Counted from the first letter of the stretch, positions 1 to 13,313 are shown. The stretch: 64,000 nucleotides of DNA from Ralstonia sp. TCR112 (GCF_007997035.1 NZ_VOSS01000030.1:1-64000); one strand, 5' to 3'. Numbers and translations are program-made. Notes: generated by a model from the letters alone, not told the origin.

Positions 1-61
1 AGGGGATGAAACAAGGGATGCACCACAAACGCCCACCCCGCCAGGGGAAACAGTGCCCGCC

Positions 62-970
62 TCAGTTCCCCGCACTATCCGTAGGCGTATTAAACGAATC
101 CCGCAGCAAATAACTCATCGGCACCTCCAGATTCACCCCATTCGGCGGAATCGGCTGCTGGAACCACTTCTTGTAGAGCTTCGGCACCTCGCCGTCGACA
201 ATCAGCCGCGTCATCGACTGGTCGATCAGCTTCTTGAACTCCGGGTCCTGCTTGCTGAGCATGATGGCGTACGACGACACGAGCTGCGTCTTGCCCGCCA
301 GGCGGTAGTCAGCCGGGTTCTTGGCCGTGGCGCGCATGCCCGAGAGCAGGATGTCGTCGCCCGCAAACGCATTGGCGCGGCCATCGGCCAGCATCGCAAA
401 CGCGCTGCGCAGGTCGTTGGCATCCACCACCTGCATCGTCATGCCCGTTTCGTTGAGCTTGCGTGCGAGGTCGGCATTGGTCGAGCCGCGCGCGGCCACC
501 ACAGTCTTGCCGTTCAGGTCTTCCCATTGCTGGATCGGCGAGCTGGCCTTCACCAGCATGCGGCCCTTGGTGATGTAGTGCGGGATCGTGAAGGCCACCT
601 TCTGCCGGCGCTCCGGCGAGTTGTTCGTCGAGCCGCATTCCAGGTCGGCCTTGCCCGTGGCGATCACGTCCAGGCGGTTGGCGGCCGTGACGGGCACGTA
701 TTGCACTTTCAGGTCCGGGCGCTTGAGTGAGGTCTTGATCGAATCGATCAGTCGCGAGCAGATGTCGATCGTGTAGCCGACCGGTTTGCTGCCGTCGAGG
801 TACGAGAAGGGAATGGAGTCTTCCCGATACGCCACATGCACCGTGCCGGAATCGCGGATGCGATCGAGCGTCGGGGTGGCGGCAGCAACATCGGGAGAGA
901 AGAATGTGGCGGAAACGGCAGTGGGAACGGCAAGCGCGGCCAGCAGCCACGTGCGCGCGGGGAACGGCAT
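62..970 (-). CDS. Amino-acid ABC transporter substrate-binding protein (GltI-like)
   Basis: Periplasmic solute-binding protein of the glutamate/aspartate type (SBP family 3), about 302 residues. The first 30 residues form a Sec signal peptide (Arg, hydrophobic core, Ala-rich end). The mature part shows the family pattern: an IPFSYLD segment near residue 50, a DLECGS motif and a late YKKWF segment. I chose the ATG at 970, because AGGA lies 8 nt upstream; an in-frame TTG two codons earlier is less likely. No permease or ATPase gene is visible beside it, so its transporter partner is outside the window or elsewhere. A second protein of this family lies at 32693-33597. Ligand is inferred from family resemblance only. 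Confidence 0.86.
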   Translation of the reverse strand: MPFPARTWLLAALAVPTAVSATFFSPDVAAATPTLDRIRDSGTVHVAYREDSIPFSYLDGSKPVGYTIDICSRLIDSIKTSLKRPDLKVQYVPVTAANRLDVIATGKADLECGSTNNSPERRQKVAFTIPHYITKGRMLVKASSPIQQWEDLNGKTVVAARGSTNADLARKLNETGMTMQVVDANDLRSAFAMLADGRANAFAGDDILLSGMRATAKNPADYRLAGKTQLVSSYAIMLSKQDPEFKKLIDQSMTRLIVDGEVPKLYKKWFQQPIPPNGVNLEVPMSYLLRDSFNTPTDSAGN

Positions 971-1293
971 CGTCAAAGTCCTAGGAGAGGTTCGGGCTTC
1001 TAATGGCCAGCCGACCGCATCGGGGCCCTATCGACGCGGCCGTGCGCGCAATCGATTGCCGGGCGACATCCGCCCGGCTGCGCAGCATTGGCTGGGGCGC
1101 GCCGTCACTCCCCCCGGGGAATGCCAAAACGTGAAGCAATGTCACGCGCCGCCATGGGCGCGCATTATGCGCTGCTTGCGGGTATACCCTCAAGCACCTG
1201 TTCGGTGCGTGGATAAACGGCCGGACGCCGGCCCGCAGCTTTGGGCGTTGTGCGAAAGCGTGCGCTCACGTAGAGCTGCATCCCGCGTTTGCG
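971..1293. other. Intergenic region between aidB-like gene and binding-protein gene
   Basis: Both flanking genes run leftward, so this holds the end of the acyl-CoA dehydrogenase transcript and the promoter of the binding-protein gene. A small hairpin (GCACC-loop-GGTGC, about 1196-1210) and a GC-rich inverted repeat (GCCGGACGCCGGC, about 1220-1235) are visible, neither followed by a clear T-run. No convincing gene or RNA. Confidence 0.4.
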
Positions 1294-2955
1294 CTACACG
1301 GGCCAAGCGCGCTGCAGCACCGCGCCAAGCTCCTGCGCGTGCCCATCGAGCGTGCCGAACACACGGCCATGCTGATGATGGAAGCGGCTGGCGATGAAGC
1401 GCTCCGCGTCGTCCGGATGGGCGTGGGCCAGCATCAGCGCCGCCTGCGCGGTGAGCGCCAGCCCCTGCGCGATGCGGCGCGCTGACGTTTCCTGGATATC
1501 GCCCGGCTGATGCAGCATCGCCTGCAGCGCGGCCAGCTCGGCGCGCACGGCACGATGGCCCTGCGCGCGCTCGCCAATGTCGTGCACCAGGCGCAGCGCA
1601 TCGTCGGGCGTGCGGGCGATGGCACGCAGCACGTCCAGGCACATCACGTTGCCCGAGCCCTCCCAGATGGAATTGACCGGCGCTTCGCGATACAGGCGCG
1701 CCATCGGGCCTTCTTCCACGTAGCCGTTGCCGCCCCAGACCTCCATCGCCTCGCCGGTCGCTTCGATGGTGCGCTTGCAGACCCAGAACTTGGCGGCGGG
1801 CGTGACGATGCGTTTCCACGCCGCGGCCAACGGATCGACATCGGCGCGTTCGAACGCATTGCCCAGTTCCATCATCAGCAAGGTCGCGGCTTGCGATTCC
1901 AGGGCCAGATCGGCCAGCACGTTGCGCATCAGCGGTTGGTCGGCCAGCAGGCGGCCGAATGCCATGCGATGGCGCGCGTGGTGCAGCGCCTGCATCAGCG
2001 CATGGCGCAGGATGGCCGCGCTGCCGATCACGCAATCGAGCCGCGTGTGCGTCGCCATCTCGATGATGGTCGGAATGCCGCGCCCTTCCTCGCCGATGAG
2101 GATGCCCTCGGCACCGCGAAACTCCACTTCGCTGCTCGCGTTCGAGCGGTTGCCGAGCTTGTCTTTCAGACGCTGGATCTGGATGGGGTTCTTGCTGCTG
2201 TCATCGCGAAAGCGCGGCACGAAGAAGCACGACAGCGGGCCGTCTTCCGCACCCATGCGCGCGACCACCAGGTGCGCATCGCACATCGGCGCAGAGAAGA
2301 ACCACTTGTGGCCGGTGATGGCGTACGTTGCGCCACGGCCCTCGCCGCGCAAGGGCGTTGCCACCGTGGTGTTGCTGCGCACATCGGAGCCGCCCTGCTT
2401 TTCGGTCATGCCCATGCCGACGAGGATGGCGGTTTTCTGGCGCCACGGCAGATCGCGTGCGTCGTGTTCTCGGGCGTAGAGACGCGGCCCCAGGTCGGCA
2501 AACAGCGCGGTTTCTTTCTGCAGCACGGGAATGCTGGCGAACGTCATCGTCGCCGGGCACAGCGTGCCGGATTCGATCTGTGCCTGCATGAAATAACCGG
2601 CGGTGCGCGCGGCCCAGGCGCCCGGGCGCGGGTCGGCAAACGGCAGCGCCTGCAGCCCCTGGCTGCGCATCAGGCCGAGCAGCGCGTGCCAGGCCGGGTC
2701 GAAGCGGATGGCGTCGATGCGCTCGCCAGTGCGGCTGTGGGTGTGGAGTTCGGGGTGATAGGTGTTGGCCTCCGCGGCCCACTGCAGCGTCTCCGGCGCG
2801 CCGAGCTGGTCACCGAAGGCATGCAGCGCGCTGGCGTTCCAGCCGCCGCCCAGGCGTTCGAGCGCGCCTTGCAGCGTGGTGTCGGACGTGAATGGGTTGA
2901 AGCCGGTCAGGTCCGGGACCTGGTTGAAGACGCGGTGGGTGGCCTCTGTGGGCAT
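1294..2955 (-). CDS. aidB: AidB-like acyl-CoA dehydrogenase
   Basis: Flavoprotein of the acyl-CoA dehydrogenase superfamily, about 553 residues, close to the size of E. coli AidB (541). The match to AidB extends over the whole length. The N-terminus has the THRVFNQ-type start; the centre carries MGMTEKQGGSD, the HKWFFSAP segment and RLKDKLGNRSNAS; the C-terminal half has TPAAKFWVCKR and VNSIWEGSGNVMCLDVLR. AidB binds FAD and DNA and belongs to the E. coli adaptive response to alkylation damage; its true substrate is unclear. Start chosen at the ATG preceded by AGGAGA; upstream in-frame sequence lacks a good ribosome site. It stands alone on the minus strand, with no ada/alkB neighbour. Confidence 0.9.
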   Translation of the reverse strand: MPTEATHRVFNQVPDLTGFNPFTSDTTLQGALERLGGGWNASALHAFGDQLGAPETLQWAAEANTYHPELHTHSRTGERIDAIRFDPAWHALLGLMRSQGLQALPFADPRPGAWAARTAGYFMQAQIESGTLCPATMTFASIPVLQKETALFADLGPRLYAREHDARDLPWRQKTAILVGMGMTEKQGGSDVRSNTTVATPLRGEGRGATYAITGHKWFFSAPMCDAHLVVARMGAEDGPLSCFFVPRFRDDSSKNPIQIQRLKDKLGNRSNASSEVEFRGAEGILIGEEGRGIPTIIEMATHTRLDCVIGSAAILRHALMQALHHARHRMAFGRLLADQPLMRNVLADLALESQAATLLMMELGNAFERADVDPLAAAWKRIVTPAAKFWVCKRTIEATGEAMEVWGGNGYVEEGPMARLYREAPVNSIWEGSGNVMCLDVLRAIARTPDDALRLVHDIGERAQGHRAVRAELAALQAMLHQPGDIQETSARRIAQGLALTAQAALMLAHAHPDDAERFIASRFHHQHGRVFGTLDGHAQELGAVLQRAWPV

Positions 2956-3583
2956 TGGGAGTCTCCTGGCGTGGTGCTTTTGGTGTGTGGGCCATGGTAG
3001 ACCACCGCGCGCTGGGGTGGGTGGAGGGGGATTTCCATACGCGGTCCTCATTCCGCTTGCAGGGCCGCCCCATCCTCCTGGTGGAAAATTCGAAGAGCCG
3101 GATTTATTTAGCCCAAGACTCATTGGCGCTTTCTAATTCGAAAATTCAAAAATGATCGGTGTCCGATATTTTTGGTGATGAATGGTCTCTGTGTCTCACT
3201 GCCCGGTCATGCCGTCTCAATATGCGTTCTTTTAAGGAGACGCGGCCGCGATATGAAGGGGAAAAATCCCAGAAAATCCTTGTCTGGCAACGGTTTGTCC
3301 GCCGGCCGGTGTTGACGGAAGGGGAGGCTTTTCTTAGCATCCCGTCCGGATCAATGTGTCAGTCAAAATAAATAAGAAAGACTGCGCTGATCTGACGGGG
3401 GATTTCCAAGGGATAACACGCAGCCATTGCGCAGATTATCGGCATGCAATGGAGTGCCGGTGTGCAAATCCCACGCGCTATTCCCCTGTGAAGGGGGAGT
3501 GCCTGGCAGCAGCCAGGCTCTGAATTTCACAAGAACGCTCGAGAGAAAAAGCTCGCAAGACAGCGGGCCGGAACGAGGGAGAA
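2956..3583. other. Long intergenic region with structured leader of the autotransporter
   Basis: A 628-bp gap between two divergent genes. The stretch from about 3100 to 3380 is clearly more AT-rich than its surroundings and is the likely promoter zone. Near the downstream gene are two compact hairpins. One is CCCCT-GTGA-AGGGG at 3483-3496, closed by a GNRA-type tetraloop. The other is GCCTGG-CAGCAG-CCAGGC at 3501-3518. They lie 65-100 nt before the autotransporter start and would form part of its 5' leader. No riboswitch class could be matched. Small ORFs here (for example 3159-3371) lack ribosome sites and family features. Confidence 0.45.
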
Positions 3584-6500
3584 ATGCGCGTGCTGACACA
3601 AAACAGCCCGTTTGACCGGCGTGGGGTCGCCGGATGGTCAATGTTCCGTTGTCTGCAGGCGCACGGTCGGGCATGGCTGCGCCGGGGCTTGCTGGCTGTG
3701 CTGGCGATCTGGCTGGCGGTGTTGTCGCAAGCAGCGCTCGCCGCCGCCTGCACCGTCACATTCGCGACCAACATGAATGTGCAGAAGTCCTATGTCTTTA
3801 CGGGCGCGGACACGAGCAACTGCGACCCCTTCCTGGCCGGTATTGCTTACGATGCTGCCGGCGGTATGAACAATTCATCCAGCTCGGCCGTTCTTAAGGG
3901 AACCGCCCAAGGCGGCACAATCGCCATCTACAGCGGTTCGGTACCGCCCTCGGGCGATCCGTTTACCAGTGGTTTCGTATACACCCCGCCGAACAACTTC
4001 AGTGGCACCGATACCGCCATGTTCTACACGAGCAATGACGGCGCCACTTGGGTGCCTAACGGTATCGTCAGCATCACTGTCATCTCAACCGCCCCGACGG
4101 TGACGAGCATTTCGCCGAACTCAGGCACGACCGCCGGTGCCACCTCGGTCAACATCACCGGCACGAATTTCGCCGGCACCACGGCGGTCAAGTTTGGCGC
4201 GACCAACGCAAGCGGCTTCAGCATCAACAGCGCCACGTCGATCACAGCCACCGCGCCCGCGGGTGCGGCCGGTACGGTTGATGTCACCGTCACCAACGCT
4301 AACGGAACCAGCCCCACCGGCGCCGCCGACCAATACACCTTTGTGGCGCCTCCCGTCGCGAACGCGGTCAGCGCGACCGTTGCGCACGGCAGCACAAGCA
4401 ACCCCGTCACGCTGAACATCACCGGCGGCGCGCCGACCGGCGTGGCTGTCGGAACGCAGGCAGCGCACGGCACAGCGACCGCGTCGGGCACGTCGATCAC
4501 CTACACACCCAACGCGTCGTACTCTGGCTCGGACTCATTCACGTACACGGCGACCAACGCGGGTGGCACGTCCGCGCCGGCCACCGTGACTGTCACCGTG
4601 TCGAATCCGACCGTCACGTACGGGCCGTCGTCTCCTGCGGCGGGCACGGTGGGTACGGCTTATAGCCAAACGCTGGCTTCGGCCAGCGGCGGCACGGCGC
4701 CTTACACCTATACGGTCGCGTCGGGCGCGCTGCCAGCGGGCATCTCGCTGGCCAGCAATGGCACGCTGTCGGGCACGCCCACGGCAGGCGGTACGTTCAA
4801 CTTCACCGTGACGGCCACCGACAGCAGCACGGGTGCCGGCCCGTTTACAGCGACCAGCGGCACGCTCACGCTGACCATCGCCGCGCCGACGATCACGCTC
4901 TCGCCGTCCGCACTGCCCAATGCCACGGTTGCGACGGCATATAGCCAGACGATAACGGCCAGCGGCGGTACGGCGGCCTACACCTACGCCATCACGTCAG
5001 GAGCGTTGCCGGCCGGCCTCACGCTCAGTTCTGGCGGCGTGCTGTCGGGGACGCCCACGGCAGGCGGCACGTTCAACTTCACCGTGGCCACGACCGATAT
5101 CAGTACCGGCAGCGGTCCGTATACCGGTAGCCGCGCCTATTCGCTGGTGGTCAATGCGCCCACGTTGGCGATCACACCGGCATCGGGCATCTCAGCGCTT
5201 CAGCCGGCGTGGCGTACAGCCAGAGCTTCACGGTGAGCGGCGGCCTGACGCCGTACACCTATAGCCTGGAGGTCAATAGCGGGACGATGCCGACCGGTCT
5301 CTCGTTCAACACCGGTACCGGCGTGTTGTCCGGTACGCCCATCACCACGGGCGTGGTCAATTTCACGATCACTGCCACCGACCACGCAACGGGCACGGGC
5401 CCGTACAGCACGTCTGGTACCTACACGCTGACCACCTCGGCGCCCACCATTACCGTGTCGCCCGCCACGCTGACTGCGGCGACTGTGGGCGTCGCCTACA
5501 GCCAGACTGCCACGGCCGGCGGGGGTGCCGCGCCTTATGGCTACGCGCTGACGGCTGGTGCGCTGCCGGCTGGCCTGACCTTGAACGGCAGCACCGGCGC
5601 AATCACCGGTACGCCCACGGCGGGGGGCAACTTCAACTTCACCGTCACGGCCACCGACGCCAACAGCTATACCGGCGCGCGCGCGTACACGCTGACGGTC
5701 AACGCAGCCACCATCTCGGTCAGCCCGAGCACGTTGCCGGGCGGCACCATCGCCACGGCATACAGCCAGACCCTCTTGGCAAGCGGCGGCACAGGTCCCT
5801 ACACGTACGCCGTCACGGCAGGTTCGCTGCCGACGGGGCTGTCGCTGTCCAGCAACGGCACGCTCTCGGGTACGCCCACGGCGGGCGGCGCATTCAACTT
5901 CACTGTCACTGCGACTGACAGCAGCACCGGAAGCGGCCCCTACACGGGTAGCCGGGCCTACACGCTGACGGTTGGGGTGCCCACGTTGGCGATCACGCCG
6001 GCATCGGGCTCGCTGAGCGGTACGGCCGGCACGGCCTACAGCCGAACCTTCACGGCCAGCGGCGGGACCAGTCCTTACACCTACGCGCTGACGATCACCG
6101 CAGGCACGATGCCCGCAGGCATGTCGTTCAACATCGCCACCGCCACGCTGTCGGGCACGCCCACTTCGGCGGGGACCGTCACCTTCAATGTGGTGGCTAC
6201 CGACAGCAGCTCGGGCAGCGGACCGTATTCGATAACCGGAACCTACACGCTGACCTTTGCGGCACCCAGCATCTCGGTGTCACCCGCCACGTTGCCCAAT
6301 CCAGCCATTGCCACGGCCTACAGCCAGACCGTGACGGCCGCCAATGGCACCGCGCCGTACATCTATGCTGTGACGGCGGGCGCATTGCCGGCTGGCTTGA
6401 GCCTGAACACCTCCGGCGTGCTGTCGGGCACGCCCACCGCAGGCGGCAACTTCAACTTCACCATCACGGCTACCGACGCCAACAGCTTCACGGCCAGCCG

Positions 6501-8607
6501 TGCCTACAGCGTCACCATCGGCGCGCCCACTGTCACGGTAAATCCCGCCGCCGCAACGTCGGCCCAGATCACCACGGCCTACAGCCAGACCTTCAGCGCC
6601 ACGGGCGGCACCGCGCCTTACACGTACGCCGTCACCACCGGTACGTTGCCCGCGGGCCTCAGCCTGAACGCAAGCACAGGCGTTCTGTCGGGCACGCCCA
6701 CCACACTGGGCAGCAGCACGTTCACTGTGAAGGCCACCGACAGCAGCACCGGCACCGGCGCCCCGTACAGCGGGACTCGCAGCTACACGATCACGGTCGG
6801 CCAGGTGATCGGCACCGCGCCGGCAATCACGGCCACCACCCCGTCGACGACGCCGATCACGCTGCATGCAACGGCCAATGCAACGGGCGGTCCGTTCACG
6901 TCCATCGCGATTGTCAGTCCGCCTGCCAGCGGCACCGCCGTCGTCAACGGTCTGGACATCGTCTACACGCCAACCCCGACCACCTCTGGCGCCGTCAACT
7001 TCACCTATGCGCTGATCAATACGGCCGGCACTTCCGCGCCGATTCCGGTGACGGTCAACGTGAACGCGGTGCCGATTGCCGTGGCGCAGAAACAGGCCAT
7101 CACGTCGTCGGGGCAGGGGGTGAGCGTGGACTTGACCGAAGGCGCCACGGGTGGCCCCTTCACGGCGGCGACGCTGGTGTCGGTGGTGCCAGCCAACGCC
7201 GGTACGGCCACGATCGTGCAGAAGGCCGTGCAGACGCCGGCAGGCGTGAGGAGCCCGGCTGCGGCGGCATCGACCTACGTGCTGAACTTCACTCCGTCGG
7301 GCACCTACAGCGGTCAAGCTGCCATCACCTACACGCTGTCCAACGCGTTTGCCACCTCGGCGCCGGCAACCGTGCAGGTGAACGTTGCTCCGCGCAAGGA
7401 CCCCTCCGCCGACCCGGATGTGGCGGGCCTGGTCAACGCGCAAGTCCAGGCCGCGCGCCGCTTTGCCACCACGCAGATCGACAACTACAACCGTCGCCTT
7501 GAAGCGCTGCATGGCACGGGCCGGGCACCGTCAAGCAACGGTCTGACAGTCGCCATGCCGGGCCAGCGCGTGGACATGCAGGCGCGTTGCCAGGATGTGG
7601 TCGGCATTTCCGCGCACGATGCGTGCATGCGCGGTGAGGGCCAGGGCGTGCGGCCATTCGCACGGGCCAAGCGCACCACCGATGCGGCCAACGGCAACGC
7701 CGACAAGTCGAACGCAGATGCCGGCCCTGACCTGCCCGGTGCCGACGTGGCGGGCGTGGGCCAGGACAACACCGACCCGAACCTCGCGTTCTGGAGCGCC
7801 GGTACGCTGGACTTCGGTTTCGCCAACGCTGGCTCGCAACGCTCTGGTTTCCGCTTCACCACAGGCGGCGTGACGGCCGGCGCGGATTACCGCGTGTCCG
7901 ATCAGCTCTCGATCGGTGCCGGTTTCGGCTACGGGCGCGATTCCACCGACATCGGCAACGCGGGCACCAAGAGCACCGGCGACAGCTATAGCCTCGCGCT
8001 CTACGGCAGCTATCGTCCGCTGCCATCGTTGTTCGTCGATGGCGTGGCGGGCTTCGGCACGCTCAGCTTCGACTCGCGCCGCTGGGTGACGGATTCCAAC
8101 GACTTCGCCACCGGCAAGCGCAACGGCAAGCAGATGTTCGCGTCCGTGTCGGCCGGCTATGAGCATCGCGATCGCACCTGGCTGATCTCGCCCTACGGCC
8201 GCCTGTCGGTCTCGCAATCGACGCTGGATCAGTTCAGCGAATCGGGCGCCGGCCTCAACGCGCTGACGTATTTCGACCAGACGGTGACGACGGTATCCGG
8301 CACGCTCGGCCTGCGTGCGGAATACATCCAGAAGACCAAGTGGGGCACGTTCCTGCCGTTCGCGCGCGTGGAGTACCAGCACGACTTCAATGGGCAGAGC
8401 AACGCAGGGTTGGCGTATGCCGATCTGGCATCGGCGGGCCCTGCTTATTACGTGCCCGGTACGCCGTTTGGGCGCGATCGCATGCAGATCGGGTTGGGAA
8501 CGAAGTTCCGCACCGGACCGCTCACGTTTGGGTTGGACTACAGCGTGATGGCCGGGATGGGCGGTTTGCAGCAGGGGATTCGGTTGACGTTTGCTGCGCC
8601 GTTCTGA
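3584..8607 (+). pseudogene. Large Ig-repeat autotransporter, split by one frameshift
   Basis: Surface protein of about 1674 residues once one lost base is restored. Order: positively charged N-terminus and signal peptide ending near QAALAAA; a short domain; an IPT/TIG domain; an Ig/cadherin-like domain; eight putative-Ig (He_PIG) repeats of about 88 residues, each with AYSQT, PYTY, LP-GL and LSGTPT blocks; two further Ig-like domains; a linker; and a C-terminal autotransporter beta-barrel of about 270 residues ending in Phe. The frame breaks at about 5189 in the third repeat. Upstream reads PASG and the next frame resumes LSASAGVAYSQ, against PASGSLSGTAGTAYS in repeat six, so one base of a Ser codon is missing. 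The second half alone has only an internal GTG. Start at the ATG after GAGGGAG. Role inferred: adhesion or cell-cell contact. The break may be real or a sequencing error in repetitive DNA. Confidence 0.85.
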
Positions 8608-8631
8608 GGCAACACGCGGTCAGCGCCCAAC

Positions 8632-8662
8632 AAAAAGCCAGCCTTGGGGCTGGCTTTTCTTT
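8632..8662 (+). terminator. Rho-independent terminator after the autotransporter
   Basis: An 11-bp stem (AAAAGCCAGCC / GGCTGGCTTTT) with a TTGG loop, followed by T-rich sequence, starting 25 nt after the autotransporter stop. The A-run on the left flank lets it also serve the convergent nitronate monooxygenase gene. Confidence 0.85.
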
Positions 8663-8681
8663 CGGACGCGATCTCAGCGCA

Positions 8682-9842
8682 TCAGCTTGCCGTCGAGGAC
8701 GCCGCCGGTTTTTCTCCGGTCAGCAAGTAATGCATCAACTCCCGCACCGGCCGAATCGCCTCCCCAAACGGCAGCTTGCCCGCACCGCGGAAGAACAACC
8801 CGCGCTCCACATCGCCCCGCAGCGCCTGCGCCAGCTTCAGGTCAATGCAGAACTGCCCCACCTTGCCGATCCCATCCCGCAGCCCGCACGTCTGCAGACA
8901 ATCGAACCCCTGCAGGCAATCCCGCACCTTGGCCTTGGCCTGCAGCGCGCTCTCGCGCGACAGATAACGCGACAGCCAAGGCGTCATCACGGCCCGCGCC
9001 GGCAGACCGGCCACACTGACAAACTCGCCGATATCGCCTTGCTCCGCACCCGTCAGCACCCGCTTGAAGCGGACGTGCGCATCACCCTCTTCCGTCACGG
9101 CAAATGCAGTGCCGAGCTGCACCGCAGCGGCGCCCTTGTCGAGCCAGTGCTTCACCTTGGCATGCGAATCGATGCCGCCCGCCAGGATGATCGGAATCTG
9201 CTCCGCTGCCAGCCCCAGCTTGATGAACAACTCACGGCATTCGTCCAGCACGCGCGCGAAAGAAAAGCGCTCGTCGCGCAGATCTTCAATGCGCGCCGCG
9301 CCCAGGTGCCCGCCCGCATGCGTCGGATGCTCGATCACCACCGCATCCGGCAGCCGCGACTTCTTCATCCAACGTTTGAGCACCACGCCCACGCCGCGCG
9401 AGTCGGAAAGAATCGGGATGAGCGCCACATTCGGATGCTCCGCCGTCATCTCGGGCAGATCGAGCGGCAGGCCCGCGCCCATGACGATCGCATCGGCACC
9501 GCTCTCGCACGCCTGCCGCACCAGCGCCGGGTGCGATTCCACGGCCTTCATCACGTTCACGGCAATCATGCCGTTGCCCTGGCTGCCTTCACGCGCGGCG
9601 CGAATCTCGCGGTCCAGCGCGACGAGGTTGGCGGCGTTGATCGCGTCCTTGTCGCGCGATTTCTCAGTCGCGGCAACAAGGTCTGCATGGTGATGCCGCA
9701 AGTCGATGCTGGCGATGGTGCCCACGCCGCCTTCGCGCGCCACGGCGCCGGCCAGCCGGTGCGCCGAAATACCCACGCCCATCCCGCCCTGCACGATGGG
9801 TACGAGGCTGCGCCCCGCGAGTGTGAACCGACGCTCCAGCAT
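8682..9842 (-). CDS. Nitronate monooxygenase family protein
   Basis: FMN-dependent TIM-barrel enzyme of the 2-nitropropane dioxygenase/nitronate monooxygenase family, about 386 residues. The family oxidises alkyl nitronates. Seen in the sequence: the N-terminal VQGGMGVGIS flavin-binding start, an AVNVM strand, the central GADAIVMGAGLPLDLPE and EHPTHAGGHLGA segments, and a late PIILAGGIDSHAKV and GAAAVQLGTAFAVTEE phosphate-binding region. The frame stays open upstream to 10115, but the ATG at 9842 begins the conserved domain and has GGGAG 8 nt before it. It is monocistronic, transcribed towards the autotransporter and away from the thiamine operon. Physiological substrate unknown. Confidence 0.88.
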   Translation of the reverse strand: MLERRFTLAGRSLVPIVQGGMGVGISAHRLAGAVAREGGVGTIASIDLRHHHADLVAATEKSRDKDAINAANLVALDREIRAAREGSQGNGMIAVNVMKAVESHPALVRQACESGADAIVMGAGLPLDLPEMTAEHPNVALIPILSDSRGVGVVLKRWMKKSRLPDAVVIEHPTHAGGHLGAARIEDLRDERFSFARVLDECRELFIKLGLAAEQIPIILAGGIDSHAKVKHWLDKGAAAVQLGTAFAVTEEGDAHVRFKRVLTGAEQGDIGEFVSVAGLPARAVMTPWLSRYLSRESALQAKAKVRDCLQGFDCLQTCGLRDGIGKVGQFCIDLKLAQALRGDVERGLFFRGAGKLPFGEAIRPVRELMHYLLTGEKPAASSTAS

Positions 9843-10061
9843 GACAACTCCCAGCGGCCGTGCCGCAATGCAATAGAAAAGGGATTGAGCGTCGCATAGG
9901 TGAAACGCGGCGGGGTTGCGCAAGATCAAGGCAGGCTGCGCCGGTGCGCGCCGCCGCACATTGCGTGGCGGTTTGGACTGAAATGACCCGTCGACCGTCA
10001 CGTCACCGGTTTTCGTGCTGGCAACGCCGGCAGCCCTGTGCTTAAATTCAGCCTCGTTGGA

Positions 10062-12154
<2,093 letters not shown>

Positions 12155-12168
12155 CCACAACCGGTGCA

Positions 12169-13313
12169 ATGCCAACTTCCACTTCCTTTGACGTAACGAT
12201 CCTCGGCGGCGGCCTCGCTGGCCGCCTGTGTGCCTGGCAACTCGCGCAAACGGGAGTGCCCCCCGCGCGCATTGCGTGGTGGAGCGCGGCGCGCGCGACG
12301 GCAGCGGTGCTGCTGCCTACGTCGCCGCGGCCATGCTGGCACCGCTGGCCGAAGCCGCCGTGGCCGATCGTTTTGTCGTGGACTTGGGGTTGGCAAGCCT
12401 GGCGCTGTGGCGCGATTGGTTGCCCAAGCTGCGCACGCCGGTGTTCTTCCAGGAGGCCGGCACGCTCGTCGTGTGGCATGCGGCAGACCGCGGTGAGGCA
12501 TCGCTGTTTGCCAACCACGTGCGCAATGCCGCGCCGCCCGAGCGCGTGGCCGCCGATCTGCGTGCTGTGGACGCATCCGGCATCGCCCAGCTCGAGCCGC
12601 TGCTCGCGCAACGCTTCACGCAGGGGCTGTATCTGGCAGGCGAAGGCCAGCTTGACCCGCGCGGCGTATTGGATGCGCTGGCGACGGAGCTGGAAGCGCT
12701 GGGCGTGCAATTGCGCTGGAACACGGAAGTTGCTGATCCGAGCCCCGACGCGCTTGCCGCTGCAGGGCTTGGCGCGCGCCTTGTGCTCGATTGCCGCGGC
12801 CTCGGTGCCAAGCCGCAATGGCCGCGCCTGCGTGGTCTGCGTGGCGAAGTGGCGCGCATCCATGCGCCGGACGTGTCGCTCACGCGGCCGGTGCGCATGC
12901 TGCATCCGCGCTACCCGCTGTACATCGCGCCCAAGCCGGGCAACGTGTACGTGATCGGCGCGACCGAGTTGGAATCCGACGATATGTCGCCGGCAAGCGT
13001 GCGCTCCACGCTGGAACTGCTCTCCGCTGCCTACGCCGTGCACCCCGCGTTTGGCGAGGCGCGTGTGCTGGAACTGAATACGCAGTGCCGCCCGACGCTG
13101 CCCGACCACCGTCCGGCCATCCGCTGGGACGGCGCTGGCACGTTGTCGGTCAACGGCCTGTACCGGCACGGCTACATGATCGCGCCCGCCGTCACCCAAG
13201 CCGCGGTGGCCGCGGCGTGCGATGTGCTGGACGGCTGTGCCTTCGATACGGACGACTGCGAATGGCCCGCGCTGTTTGCTGACGCCGCATCCCCCGAACC
13301 TGTTTTGTCATGA
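12169..13313 (+). pseudogene. thiO: Glycine oxidase ThiO, interrupted by a one-base deletion
   Basis: FAD-dependent amine oxidase making the dehydroglycine (iminoacetate) that feeds thiazole formation by ThiG. The N-terminus with the dinucleotide-binding ILGGGLAGRLCAWQLA motif starts at the ATG at 12169. It then runs into a wrong frame after ...GVPPARIA. The remaining family sequence (VERGARDGSGAAAYVAAAMLAPLAEAA and onward to the C-terminal HGYMIAPAV) sits one frame over. One extra base near 12276, in GCGTGGTGG, joins them into about 381 residues. The stop overlaps the thiS start (ATGA), so the gene is still in its normal operon place. As the neighbours are intact, a sequencing deletion is the simplest reading. 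A real mutation would leave the cell dependent on another dehydroglycine source. Confidence 0.87.

Noticed and set aside
1-61. Feature at the left edge
   Set aside because: Only 61 bases follow the stop of the first gene; no hairpin with a T-run or start of another gene is visible.
3159-3371. Small 70-residue ORF in the leader region
   Set aside because: GTG start without a ribosome site, no signal or domain, and it lies across AT-rich promoter-like DNA.
3380-3580. Cobalamin or c-di-GMP riboswitch before the autotransporter
   Set aside because: Some words resemble parts of a B12 box (AAATCC, CCAGG), but the full ordered core is missing and there is no GEMM-type GCAAAG core. Kept only as a structured leader.
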